This document shows positions 21,750-29,693 of a stretch of 64,000 bases of DNA, one piece after another. Origin of the DNA: VXYL01 sp963665195 (GTDB lineage Bacteria; Pseudomonadota; Gammaproteobacteria; Pseudomonadales; Azotimanducaceae). Where the stretch lies: NCBI GenBank assembly GCA_963665195.1, contig OY762070.1, forward strand, positions 372,001 to 436,000, in the 5' to 3' direction. A model generated the notes under the pieces. It was not told the origin of the DNA and searched no databases. It worked only from the letters and a program-made list of their open reading frames with translations. Each line of letters opens with the position of its first letter. Within the stretch, counting starts at the first letter, position 1. The position numbers were made by a program, and so were the translations under genes.

Positions 21750-22831
21750 CGTTTACTCCGAATGCGCTCGCCGAGCGGCACGCGTAGCTGCTCCGCCAGC
21801 CGGCGCAGCATGGCTGCCGTCTCCGGCCAGCCGAGGCAGGCGTCGGTGATGGAAACGCCGTAGGCCAAGTCGGCCGGCGCCTTGAGCGGCTGGTTGCCGG
21901 CGGCGATGTTGCTCTCCACCATCAGCCCGATGATGGACTGGCTGCCGCCCGCGATCTGCTGGCCCACTGCCTCCGCGACTTCGCGCTGGCGTTCGTGGTC
22001 CTTGTTGGAGTTCGCATGGGAGCAATCCACCATGATGTTCTCCGCGAGGCCCGCCGTGGCGAGTGCCGCTTCGCAGCGGGCGATGGCGTCGGCGTCGTAG
22101 TTGGGCCCGGCCGTGCCGCCGCGCAGAACGATGTGCGCCGCCGGGTTGCCGCGCGTGCCGATCACCGCCACCTTGCCGTTGCCGTCGATGCCGAGGAAGC
22201 GGTGCGGGCTGGCGACCGACTTCAGGGCGTTGATGGCGACATCGAGCGAGCCGTCGGTGCCGTTCTTGAAGCCCACCGCGGAGGAGATCCCGGACGCCAT
22301 CTCCCGATGCGTCTGCGACTCCGTGGTGCGCGCGCCGATGGCGGACCAGGTGATGAGCTCCTGGAGGTACTGCGGGGTGATGGGGTCCAGCGCCTCCGTG
22401 GCGATGGGCAGGCCGACTTCGGCGATGTCCAGCAGCAGCCGCCGGGCGAGACGGATGCCGCGCTGGACGTGGAAGGTGTCGTCGAGGTCCGGGTCGTTGA
22501 TGAGGCCCTTCCAGCCGGTGGTGGTGCGCGGCTTCTCGAAGTAGGCCCGCATCACCACCAGGAAGACGTCCTGCGTCTCCTGCGCCAGCCGCTTGAGGCG
22601 CCGGGCGTAGTCGAGCGCCGCCTCGGTGTCGTGGATCGAGCAGGGGCCCACCACCACGAGCAGCCGTTGGTCCCGGCGCTCCAGAATGTCGCGCACCTGC
22701 CGCCGCGCCAGCGCCACGGCGCGATGGACGCCGTCCGACGCCGGCAGTTCGGCCTTGACCGCGACGGGCGCCGGGAACGACTCCTGCGCTGCCACGTTGA
22801 GATCCTCCGTTTCGATGGTCGCTGTGCTCAC
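21740..22831 (-). CDS. aroG: 3-deoxy-7-phosphoheptulonate synthase (type I)
   Basis: DAHP synthase, condensing phosphoenolpyruvate and erythrose 4-phosphate in the first step of the shikimate pathway. Family motifs include VVVGPCSIHD, MRAYFEKPRTTTGWKG, VGFKNGTDG and DCSHANSNKDH with the metal-binding His. The GTG at 22831 is chosen because GGGAGGA lies 5 bases before it and the longer frame would be read through that site. The 363-residue length is typical of AroF/AroG/AroH; the isozyme class cannot be decided. Upstream are a terminator hairpin, an antiterminator pairing and a leader peptide containing Tyr-Trp-Phe, so control by aromatic amino acid supply is likely. Confidence 0.95.
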   Translation of the reverse strand: MSTATIETEDLNVAAQESFPAPVAVKAELPASDGVHRAVALARRQVRDILERRDQRLLVVVGPCSIHDTEAALDYARRLKRLAQETQDVFLVVMRAYFEKPRTTTGWKGLINDPDLDDTFHVQRGIRLARRLLLDIAEVGLPIATEALDPITPQYLQELITWSAIGARTTESQTHREMASGISSAVGFKNGTDGSLDVAINALKSVASPHRFLGIDGNGKVAVIGTRGNPAAHIVLRGGTAGPNYDADAIARCEAALATAGLAENIMVDCSHANSNKDHERQREVAEAVGQQIAGGSQSIIGLMVESNIAAGNQPLKAPADLAYGVSITDACLGWPETAAMLRRLAEQLRVPLGERIRSKRCA

Positions 22832-22850
22832 GATTCCTCCCAATAAGCGA

Positions 22851-22883
22851 AAACCCCGAATGGCAGATCGCCGTTCGGGGTTT
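22851..22883 (-). terminator. Attenuator hairpin upstream of DAHP synthase
   Basis: A perfect 10-bp stem (AAACCCCGAA with TTCGGGGTTT) closes a 13-base loop and ends in TTTT on the minus strand, 20 bp before the GTG start at 22831. This is a rho-independent terminator inside the leader of the same transcription unit, the expected place for an attenuator. Confidence 0.8.
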
Positions 22884-22900
22884 CGCGAAGGGCGACCTGC
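22863..22900 (-). promoter_or_regulatory. Antiterminator pairing of the attenuator
   Basis: On the minus strand GCAGGTCGCC (22900-22891) can pair over 10 consecutive bases, one of them G-U, with GGCGATCTGC (22872-22863), which is most of the terminator loop. This pairing and the terminator stem exclude each other. The upstream strand is also part of a small GGGCG/CGCCC hairpin, a candidate protector structure. Confidence 0.65.
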
Positions 22901-22927
22901 GCCCTCGATGTTTCGAGTGCGCCTACC

Positions 22928-23008
22928 TCACGTAAACCAATAGCCGCACGCCGGTGCCGTGGCCCCGGCGACAATGGCGTTCGCGACGATGTGCGCGTCT
23001 CGCGTCAT
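22928..23008 (-). CDS. Leader peptide with Tyr-Trp-Phe
   Basis: A 26-codon open frame with consecutive TAT TGG TTT codons (Tyr-Trp-Phe, 22942-22934), one Thr codon and a TGA stop. All three end products of the pathway begun by the downstream enzyme are represented. The stop is about 28 bases before the antiterminator strand, a suitable distance for a stalled ribosome to affect folding. No clear ribosome-binding site precedes the ATG; the predicted promoter would start the RNA almost at the ATG. It is too short for ordinary gene calling; support comes from codon content and the adjacent alternative hairpins. Confidence 0.7.
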   Translation of the reverse strand: MTRDAHIVANAIVAGATAPACGYWFT

Positions 23009-23016
23009 GGCGGCGC

Positions 23017-23045
23017 ATTCTCTGCCTGCATCGAATGAGTGTCAA
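23017..23045 (-). promoter_or_regulatory. Probable promoter of the leader-aroG unit
   Basis: On the minus strand a perfect TTGACA lies 17 bp before GAGAAT (4 of 6 matches to the -10 consensus). The predicted start, about 23010, is within a few bases of the leader-peptide ATG. Confidence 0.5.
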
Positions 23046-23181
23046 CACGAGTTTTCGCCGAGAATCTGCGTTGCCCATGGCGACTGCGGAGGAGTCATTT
23101 GCGGCGCACGGCGACGTACCGGGTTGTAGTACCACCGCCGCGCCGCTCGCGTAGCGACTCGTGCGGCCCAAGCGGATGGCC

Positions 23182-23585
23182 TCACAACTGGCGTATGGTG
23201 ACCGCGAGCGGATGGCCGACGAGGAGCCTGTCTGCCGTGAGCAGCCTCAGTCCCTCCTCCTGCGCCTGGACGAGCAGGAGTTCGTCGAACGGGTCCTTGT
23301 GTGGGATGGGCGTCTCCAAGGACCGGGTGGCATGTCGCATCGTCATCGGCAGATACGTCACGTCCTGATCGTCAAGAGCGACGACGACGTCGCTCGGAGA
23401 GAAGCGGCTCTTGCGGACACCCGACGCATGCCGGGCGTTGTATTTCAGCCGCATCTCCCAGAGCGACACCGCGCTGACGTGGATGCGTGTTTCGGACGCG
23501 CCGAGGAGCTGGCGCTCGGCGGGCAGGAGCTTCCCGGCCGGTCCATGAAGTCGTACAGATACGATGTGTCCAGCAGAATGCGCAT
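23182..23585 (-). pseudogene. PIN-domain toxin (VapC type), broken by a frameshift
   Basis: VapC-like ribonuclease. The N-terminal PIN strand MRILLDTSYLYDFMD, with the first catalytic Asp, is in one frame up to about 23540. The rest (LPAERQLLGASETRIHVSAVSLWEMR, then KDPFDELLLVQAQEEGLRLLTAD) is in another. One extra base in the GGG run around 23540 would restore a normal toxin of about 134 residues. All PIN acidic positions seem present otherwise. The antitoxin gene is 13 bp upstream. The break could be real inactivation or a homopolymer error. Confidence 0.82.
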
Positions 23586-23598
23586 TGCGAATGCCAGA

Positions 23599-23859
23599 CT
23601 AATCGTTATCGAGGCCCAGCACTCGGCGGCTGAAGGCTGGGTCATTGAACTCCTCCGGCCAGCCATCCCCGTCGCCCTCGATTCCAAGACTCCGGCGTGC
23701 GGCTTCCAGCCTGTCAAAGTCGATGCCGCCGCGCCGGTCGCAGCGGACCAACTCGACTGCAGGCTGGCCGTGCCTCGTGATGACGACACGCTCGCCGTTG
23801 CGGGCGGCCGCCACGAGTTCGGACAGACGCGCCTTCGCTTCGCGGATCGCCAACTCCAC
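23599..23859 (-). CDS. Phd/YefM-family antitoxin
   Basis: Antitoxin of 86 residues. The N-terminal ELAIREAKARLSELVAAARNGERVVITRHGQPAVELV is the DNA-binding fold of the Phd/YefM group; the C-terminal part (NDPAFSRRVLGLDND) would wrap the toxin. The start is a GTG at 23859 preceded by GGAG. It lies directly upstream of a frameshifted PIN toxin gene, so the system may now be antitoxin only. Confidence 0.82.
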   Translation of the reverse strand: MELAIREAKARLSELVAAARNGERVVITRHGQPAVELVRCDRRGGIDFDRLEAARRSLGIEGDGDGWPEEFNDPAFSRRVLGLDND

Positions 23860-23987
23860 GCCGAATCGCTCCGGTCGAACAATAGCCGCATTCTGTCGCG
23901 ATGCGTCCTTCGATTCAAGACCATTGCGTGACCACAACGGGCCAGCTCCCAGTTCGGGTTCACGGCGAACCCCGGACCATAGCCCTT

Positions 23988-24950
23988 TCAGCCGCGCCGT
24001 CCGTCGATGATGAGCCTTGCCACCTCCGCCCCGTGGCTGCTTTGCAGGAAGTGCGCCGCGTCCTTGATGCCGTCGAACCTGGCGCCCATCCGCGCCGCCC
24101 ACGTCCGGCCCCACTCTTCGGTGAAGACGTCGTCCTGACAGCCCCAGATGAAGTGGACGCCCTTCACCCAGCCGAGCAGCGTCCGGTAGTGCAATGCCTG
24201 CGCCGCGGCATTGCCGTTGTCCGGGCTGCTGACCGGGATGGAGAGCGGGAAGCGGCGCATCCCGTTGTAGCCCTCGTCCGGCAGGCCGCGATGCGGGGCC
24301 GAGTAGCCGCGGTAGACGTCCGCCGCCTTGCCGACCAGCTTGGGGTCCTGGCCGCCGGCGATGGCGCCGAACACCGTCTTGCGATCGGCGAGGCCGTCGC
24401 CGAGCAGGAGCAGCATGGCAACGTCCGGCTTCGGGCGGTCGAAGAGGCCGCCTTCGTGCCAGTTGCGGTTCCAGTTTCGGATGCCTTCGGAATACTCGTA
24501 GCCCGGATGGTGCAGCCAAGTGTTCATGATGACCAGATGGTCGAAGCGCTCCGGCATCATCGCCGCCTGGGCGAGGCCGATGGGGCCACCCCAGTCCTGG
24601 CAGACCACGGTGACGTGCGACAGATCGAGCGCGTTGATTAGCGAGGTAAGGATTTCCGTGTGGCGGGCGACCGTATACCAGTGGATGTCCGTGGGCTTGT
24701 CCGAGCGCCCGAAGCCCATGTGATCCGGCGCGATGCAGCGGTAGCCGGCGTCGACCAGCGGCGGGATCATGTCTCGGTACAGGTAGCCCCACGTCGGCAT
24801 CCCGTGCAGCAGCAGCATCACCGGTGCCTCGGCAGGGCCCTCGTCCACGTAGTGGATGCGCAGGTCCTGCCAGGCGTGGTAGCGCGGCTGGTAGGGGAAG
24901 TCCGCGAGATCCGCGAAGTTCTCTTCGGGGGTTCTGACGAATTCGGTCAC
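23988..24950 (-). CDS. Haloalkane dehalogenase-like alpha/beta hydrolase
   Basis: Alpha/beta hydrolase of 320 residues matching the haloalkane dehalogenase layout. The oxyanion region is HGMPTWGYLYR (49-59). The nucleophile is Asp119 in CQDWGGPIG, with Trp120 as a halide-stabilising residue, and DHMGFGRSDKP is at 76-86. The catalytic acid is probably in WGCQDDVF and the His in KDAAHFLQ. An Asp nucleophile with a following Trp favours dehalogenase or a close relative over an esterase. No signal peptide is seen. It is divergent from the broken isochorismatase gene. Natural substrates of many such proteins are unknown. Confidence 0.85.
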   Translation of the reverse strand: MTEFVRTPEENFADLADFPYQPRYHAWQDLRIHYVDEGPAEAPVMLLLHGMPTWGYLYRDMIPPLVDAGYRCIAPDHMGFGRSDKPTDIHWYTVARHTEILTSLINALDLSHVTVVCQDWGGPIGLAQAAMMPERFDHLVIMNTWLHHPGYEYSEGIRNWNRNWHEGGLFDRPKPDVAMLLLLGDGLADRKTVFGAIAGGQDPKLVGKAADVYRGYSAPHRGLPDEGYNGMRRFPLSIPVSSPDNGNAAAQALHYRTLLGWVKGVHFIWGCQDDVFTEEWGRTWAARMGARFDGIKDAAHFLQSSHGAEVARLIIDGRRG

Positions 24951-25009
24951 TCGCTTGCCTCCCTCGGGGATCTTGCGCGGTCGATGGCGAGCCTATTATG
25001 GTCCCGCCG

Positions 25010-25680
25010 ATGGCGACATCCCGACAGGGCGGCGACTCGCGCGCATCCCCGACGCGCGATCGGCCCATAGAACCCGCCGCGGCCGCGCTGCTCGTCGTGG
25101 ATATGCAGAAGGGCATCTGCTGCACCGGTCGCTTGTGCGCTGCCGGACCGCGACGCCGAGCTCGCGCCGTTTCGGGAGCAGGTTGCGGACGGCGGTTGTC
25201 CCGAACGGCGAACGGCTGATCGCCGCTTGCCGCTCAGCTGGCGTCGAGGTGATCTACACCGTGATCGAGAGCCTCACCCTCGACGGTCGCGACCGCAGTC
25301 TGGACCACAGAATCTCAGGCATCCTGGTGCCGCGCGGCTCGGCGGATGCCCACATGGTGGATGCGCTCTGCCCGAAACCGAACGACATCGTGGTTCGCAA
25401 GACGGCCTCGGGCGTCTTCAATGCCACGAATATCGAGTACGTGCTGCGCAACCTCGGCATCGAGTACCTGCTAGTGATGGGCGTTATGACGGACCAATGC
25501 GTAGAGAGCGCGGTACGCGATGCCTGCGACCGAGGCTTCCTGGTAACGCTGATCGAGGACGCCTGCGCGACCACATCGGCCGAGCGCCACGCGGAATCCT
25601 TGCGCGGTCTTCCGGGCTACTGCCGCATCCGCCGCTGCGCGGAGGTCGTGGCGGAAGTCCAGCGCCTGGCCGACGCCTGA
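25010..25680 (+). pseudogene. Isochorismatase-family hydrolase with two frameshifts
   Basis: Cysteine hydrolase fold. AALLVVDMQKGICCTG, with the catalytic Asp, is in the first frame. LPDRDAELAPFREQVAD follows in a second frame from 25140. AVVPNGERLIAACR and the rest, including MTDQCVESAVRDA with the catalytic Cys, are in a third frame from about 25195. Two single-base insertions, one near 25125-25140 and one in GACGGCGG near 25190, explain this. The family Lys is likely in VVRKTASGVFN. Two separate lesions make real decay more likely than a single sequencing error. Related enzymes hydrolyse isochorismate, nicotinamide or N-carbamoyl compounds; the substrate is unknown. Confidence 0.85.
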
Positions 25681-25711
25681 GACGCGACGGCCCACCGGAG
25701 GAGAGGCTCTC

Positions 25712-26425
25712 TCAGCCCGCCGACCCGCCGACTCCTGACAGCAACTGTTCCATGCGCGTCAGCCAGCCGTTGAAGTGGCGGCACTCGTCACGAACCTTAT
25801 CGAGTCCAATCTCAAGCATCGCCAGATTGCCCATGAAGGGCTTCTCGTAGCCCCGGACGATACGACGGACCCTCTTCGAGGGTGCGGTTTGGGGCGAATC
25901 ATCAATCTCTTCCGGCGTCGCAAACTCTTCGCGCACGGACCTGAGTTCCGGGGCGAGCTCCGAGCGGCCTATTGCGGCGGCGAACGCATCGCAATCGCTG
26001 AACAACAGGGCCTCGAACTCGTGCATTACTACGAACGGCACGAAGCGACGGGAGTCGAATGCGGCGCCCATTGCGGCGCTGACATCCGCCTCCATCGCCT
26101 TCTCGACCGACTCCGCCCGCGCACTTGGCGCACGAGCCGATGCGTCGCTCCTCCCCGGCCATGCTCCCGGACCACGTTGCGGCAAGCCGTAGTAGTCCAC
26201 CATGGTGGTGCCCACGCTGCCCGCATCCTCCTTCAGGTGCGCAACGATGTCCCGGAGGACGGCATCCCACGACCGGATACCCCCTCGCCGTACCCGCGCT
26301 CTCGCGTTGCCAAGCAAGCGCGCCGCTACGCTCGAGTATCCGTAGCGCATCAGGTGGCCACCAAGTACCTCGTTGACAAAGGCCTCCTCCGTCTCCCCCT
26401 CCACATGCACCAGAACTCGCGTCAT
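25712..26425 (-). CDS. DUF4276 family protein (Toprim-like partner)
   Basis: Protein of 237 residues. The start MTRVLVHVEGETEEAFVNEVL carries the VEGxTEE signature of DUF4276, which resembles the first acidic motif of Toprim/OLD nucleases. Further acidic sites are in TMVDYYGLP and VMHEFEALLFSD. Its ATG overlaps the stop of the upstream ATPase gene (ATGA), giving strong coupling. As I recall, ATPase/DUF4276 pairs recur across bacteria and are suspected of anti-phage or nucleic-acid surveillance roles, in a way that recalls OLD and PARIS. Nuclease activity is an inference. Confidence 0.78.
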   Translation of the reverse strand: MTRVLVHVEGETEEAFVNEVLGGHLMRYGYSSVAARLLGNARARVRRGGIRSWDAVLRDIVAHLKEDAGSVGTTMVDYYGLPQRGPGAWPGRSDASARAPSARAESVEKAMEADVSAAMGAAFDSRRFVPFVVMHEFEALLFSDCDAFAAAIGRSELAPELRSVREEFATPEEIDDSPQTAPSKRVRRIVRGYEKPFMGNLAMLEIGLDKVRDECRHFNGWLTRMEQLLSGVGGSAG

Positions 26426-27540
26426 CGCAGGGTCTGCCGTTCGGGGCCGGGTCTGCCGCCGATTTCGTTCTTCTCCCAGAGCTGCCCTAGGCTGTAGTGC
26501 TCTAGCCACGAGTGGAGCCGCTCGGCGTCCAAGCGTCGGAGCCTCGTGCCGCCGTCGACTCGGTCCGCGACTAGCACGTCCGCCGGTTCGAACTGATCCA
26601 ACAATGCCGATGACTGGGTGGCCAATACGACCTGGGATTCTGCGGAGACGCTCTTGATCACCGACGCAAGCACGGCAATGGCGTAAGGATGCAATCCAAG
26701 CTCAGGCTCGTCGAGCAGAAGTACGGATGGCCTCAGTTCCTCGGGCTGCAGCAGGAGGGTTGACAGCGCCATGAAGCGGAGCGTGCCATCCGAGAGCGCC
26801 GAGGCATCGAAGTAGCCGTTCGAACCAGCGTGTCGCCATTGGAGGCGGATCGTCTCTTCGTTCAGAACGTCGGGTTCTAGAGCGAAGCCATCGAAGAAAG
26901 GTGCTACGAGCCGTATCGTGCGCTCGATGAGTGATAGCGAGTCTCGGTGCGTCTCGCCCAATCTGTAGAGAAACGGCGCAAGGTTGGACCCATCCGCGCG
27001 CAGCAGCCGATTGTCGTTTAGGTTCGCGGTCATGCGAATCGGGGCTCGGCGCGATGTGTCATCGAACTGATACCTTACCCAGCTATCGAGATGTCTCCGC
27101 ACATGGGCGGCTACGCTTCGGGTGCCTGGGTCGGCTGCGATTCCAGCTTCTAGGCCATAGGGGAGGCTATCTTCGTACGGGCGATCGTAGGCCCTATCCC
27201 AGAAATAGGCGCTCTCGTGGATCGGCCGCAGACCGTCGTTGGCCGTTGCAGTCAACATGATCTCGTACTGGTTTACTGAATCGTCGAACGACACCTTGAG
27301 TGCGATGTCGTTCGTCCGGGCCGCCCCGAAGTGGAGAAGCCGATTCGCGCCGCCCGACTCCGCCACGTACCGTACCAGATTCCCTCGTCGCAGGGCACGT
27401 AGGAACGCGAAGGCCTCCACGAAGTTGGACTTCCCGGAGCCGTTTGCGCCGACCAGAACGTTGACGCCGTTGAGCTTCAGCTCCTCGACATCCGCAAGGC
27501 TCTTGAACCCCTTGACGGAAATGTAGTCCAGTTTGCTCAT
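26422..27540 (-). CDS. SMC/OLD-like AAA ATPase
   Basis: ATPase of 372 residues (AAA_21/AAA_15 type). It opens MSKLDYISVKGFKSLADVEEL, typical of OLD-like ATPases, followed by Walker A GANGSGKS at 31-38. The ABC-like signature is LSDGTLRFMAL, Walker B is VLLLDEPELGLHP, and the H-loop region is VVLATQSSALLDQF. No long coiled-coil arm is present. Its start overlaps the stop of the yejE-type permease gene by 4 bp, and its stop overlaps the DUF4276 start by 4 bp. It therefore sits in the place where the transporter ATPase yejF would be expected, although it is not a transporter ATPase. Confidence 0.85.
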   Translation of the reverse strand: MSKLDYISVKGFKSLADVEELKLNGVNVLVGANGSGKSNFVEAFAFLRALRRGNLVRYVAESGGANRLLHFGAARTNDIALKVSFDDSVNQYEIMLTATANDGLRPIHESAYFWDRAYDRPYEDSLPYGLEAGIAADPGTRSVAAHVRRHLDSWVRYQFDDTSRRAPIRMTANLNDNRLLRADGSNLAPFLYRLGETHRDSLSLIERTIRLVAPFFDGFALEPDVLNEETIRLQWRHAGSNGYFDASALSDGTLRFMALSTLLLQPEELRPSVLLLDEPELGLHPYAIAVLASVIKSVSAESQVVLATQSSALLDQFEPADVLVADRVDGGTRLRRLDAERLHSWLEHYSLGQLWEKNEIGGRPGPERQTLR

Positions 27541-28607
27541 GCCGTCTGCAGATTGACCAGCCCGCCGCCGTCCCCGTCCGTGCCGCGGGCTGCCAGCGCC
27601 CGCCGCGGGTCCAGCGCATCGCGTACCGCTTCTCCAACGAAGATCAGCAGCGTCAGCAGCAGCGCGAGGGTGACGAATACGGAGACGCCGAGCCACGGTG
27701 CCTGCAGGTTGGCCTTCGCGCCGGATAGCAGGCGCCCGAACGACGGCGCGTCGAGCGGCAGGCCGAAGCCGAGGAAATCGAGTGCCGTCAGCGAGGTGAT
27801 GGAGCCGTTCAGGATGAACGGCAGATAGGTCAAGGTCGCCACCATCGCGTTCGGCAGCACATGGCGGCGCAGCACGGTCATGTCCGAGACGCCGAGGCTC
27901 TTGGCGGCGCGCACGAACTCGAAGTTGCGCGTGCGCAGGAACTCGGCGCGCACGACGCCCACCAGCGCCATCCAACTGAAGAGCGACAGGATCAGGAGCA
28001 GCCAGTAGACGTTCGGCTCGACGATGCTCGCTAGGATGATGAGTACGAAGAGGATCGGCAGCCCGGTCTGGATCTCCACCAGCCGCTGGCCGAGCAGGTC
28101 CACGAGGCCCCCGAAGTAGCCCTGCAAGGCACCCACGGTGACGCCGATGAAGGAACTGATGGCCGTCAGCGCGAGGCCGAACAGCACCGAAAGCCGAAAG
28201 GCGTACAGCAGCTTGGCGAAGACGTCGGTCGCATTGCCGTCGGTGCCGAGGAAGTGCTTGCCGTCGGGCGCCGAGGGCGTGATCGCATAGCTGTAGTCGA
28301 TGGTGTCGTGGGAGAAGCGCAGCGGTGGCCACAGGGCCCAGCCGTCCGCTTCGATCAGCTCCATGACGAACGGATCCCGGTACTCCGCTTCCGTCTCCAG
28401 CACGCCCCCCAAGTCGGTCTCCGCGTAGGCGAAGAGCATCGGGAAGTGCAGCTCGCCCTGGTAGGAGAACACGATCGGCTTGTCGTTGGCGATGAACTCG
28501 GCGCAGAGCGACAGGGCGAAGAGGGCGCAGAAGATCCAGAACGAGTAGTAGCCGCGCCGGTTCGCCCGGAAAAGCTGCAGCCGGCGCCGATTGATGGGGC
28601 TCAGCAT
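27537..28607 (-). CDS. yejE: ABC transporter permease, YejE-like
   Basis: Inner-membrane permease of a peptide/microcin C-type ABC importer, 356 residues. The N-terminus INRRRLQLFRANRRGYYSFW and the long periplasmic segment between the first and second helices (containing AETDLGGVLETEAEYRDPF) are typical of YejE. The ATPase-contact loop is EFVRAAKSLGVSDMTVLRRHVLPNA. It is encoded 12 bp after yejB. The C-terminus of the gene overlaps the next ATPase gene. No cognate YejF ATPase is in this operon, so the transporter must borrow one from elsewhere. Confidence 0.92.
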   Translation of the reverse strand: MLSPINRRRLQLFRANRRGYYSFWIFCALFALSLCAEFIANDKPIVFSYQGELHFPMLFAYAETDLGGVLETEAEYRDPFVMELIEADGWALWPPLRFSHDTIDYSYAITPSAPDGKHFLGTDGNATDVFAKLLYAFRLSVLFGLALTAISSFIGVTVGALQGYFGGLVDLLGQRLVEIQTGLPILFVLIILASIVEPNVYWLLLILSLFSWMALVGVVRAEFLRTRNFEFVRAAKSLGVSDMTVLRRHVLPNAMVATLTYLPFILNGSITSLTALDFLGFGLPLDAPSFGRLLSGAKANLQAPWLGVSVFVTLALLLTLLIFVGEAVRDALDPRRALAARGTDGDGGGLVNLQTA

Positions 28608-28619
28608 CGCGGCAGTGCC

Positions 28620-29693
28620 TCAGGAACGCCGCTCGAAGTCGATGCGCGGATCGACGAACGTGTAGACGAGATCGCCGATGAGCTGCATCGTCAGCCCGAT
28701 CAGCGTGAAGCAGAAGAGCGTCCCGAAGAAGATCGGGTAGTCGCGCTTCACCACGGCCTCGTAGCCCAGCCGCCCGATGCCGTCGAGGGAGAAGATCACC
28801 TCGATCAGGAGCGCCGCCGTAAACAGCAGCGCCACGAACGCCGCGGGGAAGCCCGCGATCACGATCAGCATCGCGTTGCGAAACACATGGCCGAACATCA
28901 CGCGGCGTTCGGTCAGCCCCTTGGCGCGGGCGGTCAGCACGAACTGCTTGTTGATCTCCTCGAGAAAGCTGTTCTTGGTGAGCATGGTGAGCGTCGCGAA
29001 GCCGCCGATGGTCATGGCGGTGAGCGGCAGCGCCAGATGCCAGAAGTAGTCCTTGAGCTTGCCCAAGAACGACAGCTCCGCGAAGTTGTCCGAGACGAGG
29101 CCGCGCATCGGGAACCAGTCGAAGTAAGAGCCGCCGGCGAAGAAGACGATCAGCAGCACGGCGAACAGGAATCCCGGAATGGCGTAGGCGGTGAACACCA
29201 CGGCGCTGGTCCAGACATCGAAGCGCTCGCCGTCGCGCACCGCCTTGGCGACGCCGAGGGGGATGGAGATGCTGTAGATGAGGAGCAGCGTCCACAGCCC
29301 CAGCGACACCGACACCGGCAGCGCTTCGAGCACCAGCGACATCACCGGCACATCCTGGAAGTAGCTCATGCCGAAGTCGAGCCGCGCGTAGTTCCAGATC
29401 ATCTTCGCGAACCGCTCGTGGGCCGGGCGGTCGAAGCCGAACTCCTTCTTCAGCCGCTCCACGAACTCGGGGTCGAGACCTTCGTTGCCGGTGTAGCCGG
29501 TCTGCGTCGTCGGGCCCATGCTCGATGCGGAGGAAATCGACGCCGTGCTGGACATGCCGAGCCCGGACGCGGCGACGATGGCTTGTTCCACCGGCCCGCC
29601 CGGCGCGAACTGGACGATGACGAAGTTGATGACCATGATCCCGAAAAGCGTCGGGAAGATGAGCAGCAGGCGGCGCAGCAGATAGCGGGCCAT
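28620..29693 (-). CDS. yejB: ABC transporter permease, YejB-like
   Basis: Second inner-membrane permease of the peptide importer, 357 residues. It starts MARYLLRRLLLIFPTLFGIMVINF and has FAPGGP at the end of the first helix, as in YejB/DppB proteins. The EAA-type loop appears as LTARAKGLTERRVMFGHVFRNA. The ATG overlaps the yejA stop by one base (TGATG). It works with YejE as a heterodimer. Confidence 0.93.
   Translation of the reverse strand: MARYLLRRLLLIFPTLFGIMVINFVIVQFAPGGPVEQAIVAASGLGMSSTASISSASSMGPTTQTGYTGNEGLDPEFVERLKKEFGFDRPAHERFAKMIWNYARLDFGMSYFQDVPVMSLVLEALPVSVSLGLWTLLLIYSISIPLGVAKAVRDGERFDVWTSAVVFTAYAIPGFLFAVLLIVFFAGGSYFDWFPMRGLVSDNFAELSFLGKLKDYFWHLALPLTAMTIGGFATLTMLTKNSFLEEINKQFVLTARAKGLTERRVMFGHVFRNAMLIVIAGFPAAFVALLFTAALLIEVIFSLDGIGRLGYEAVVKRDYPIFFGTLFCFTLIGLTMQLIGDLVYTFVDPRIDFERRS

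Noticed and set aside
25712..27540. Naming the ATPase/DUF4276 pair as PARIS.
   Set aside because: PARIS uses a DUF4435 Toprim partner. The partner here reads as DUF4276, so only a general resemblance is claimed.
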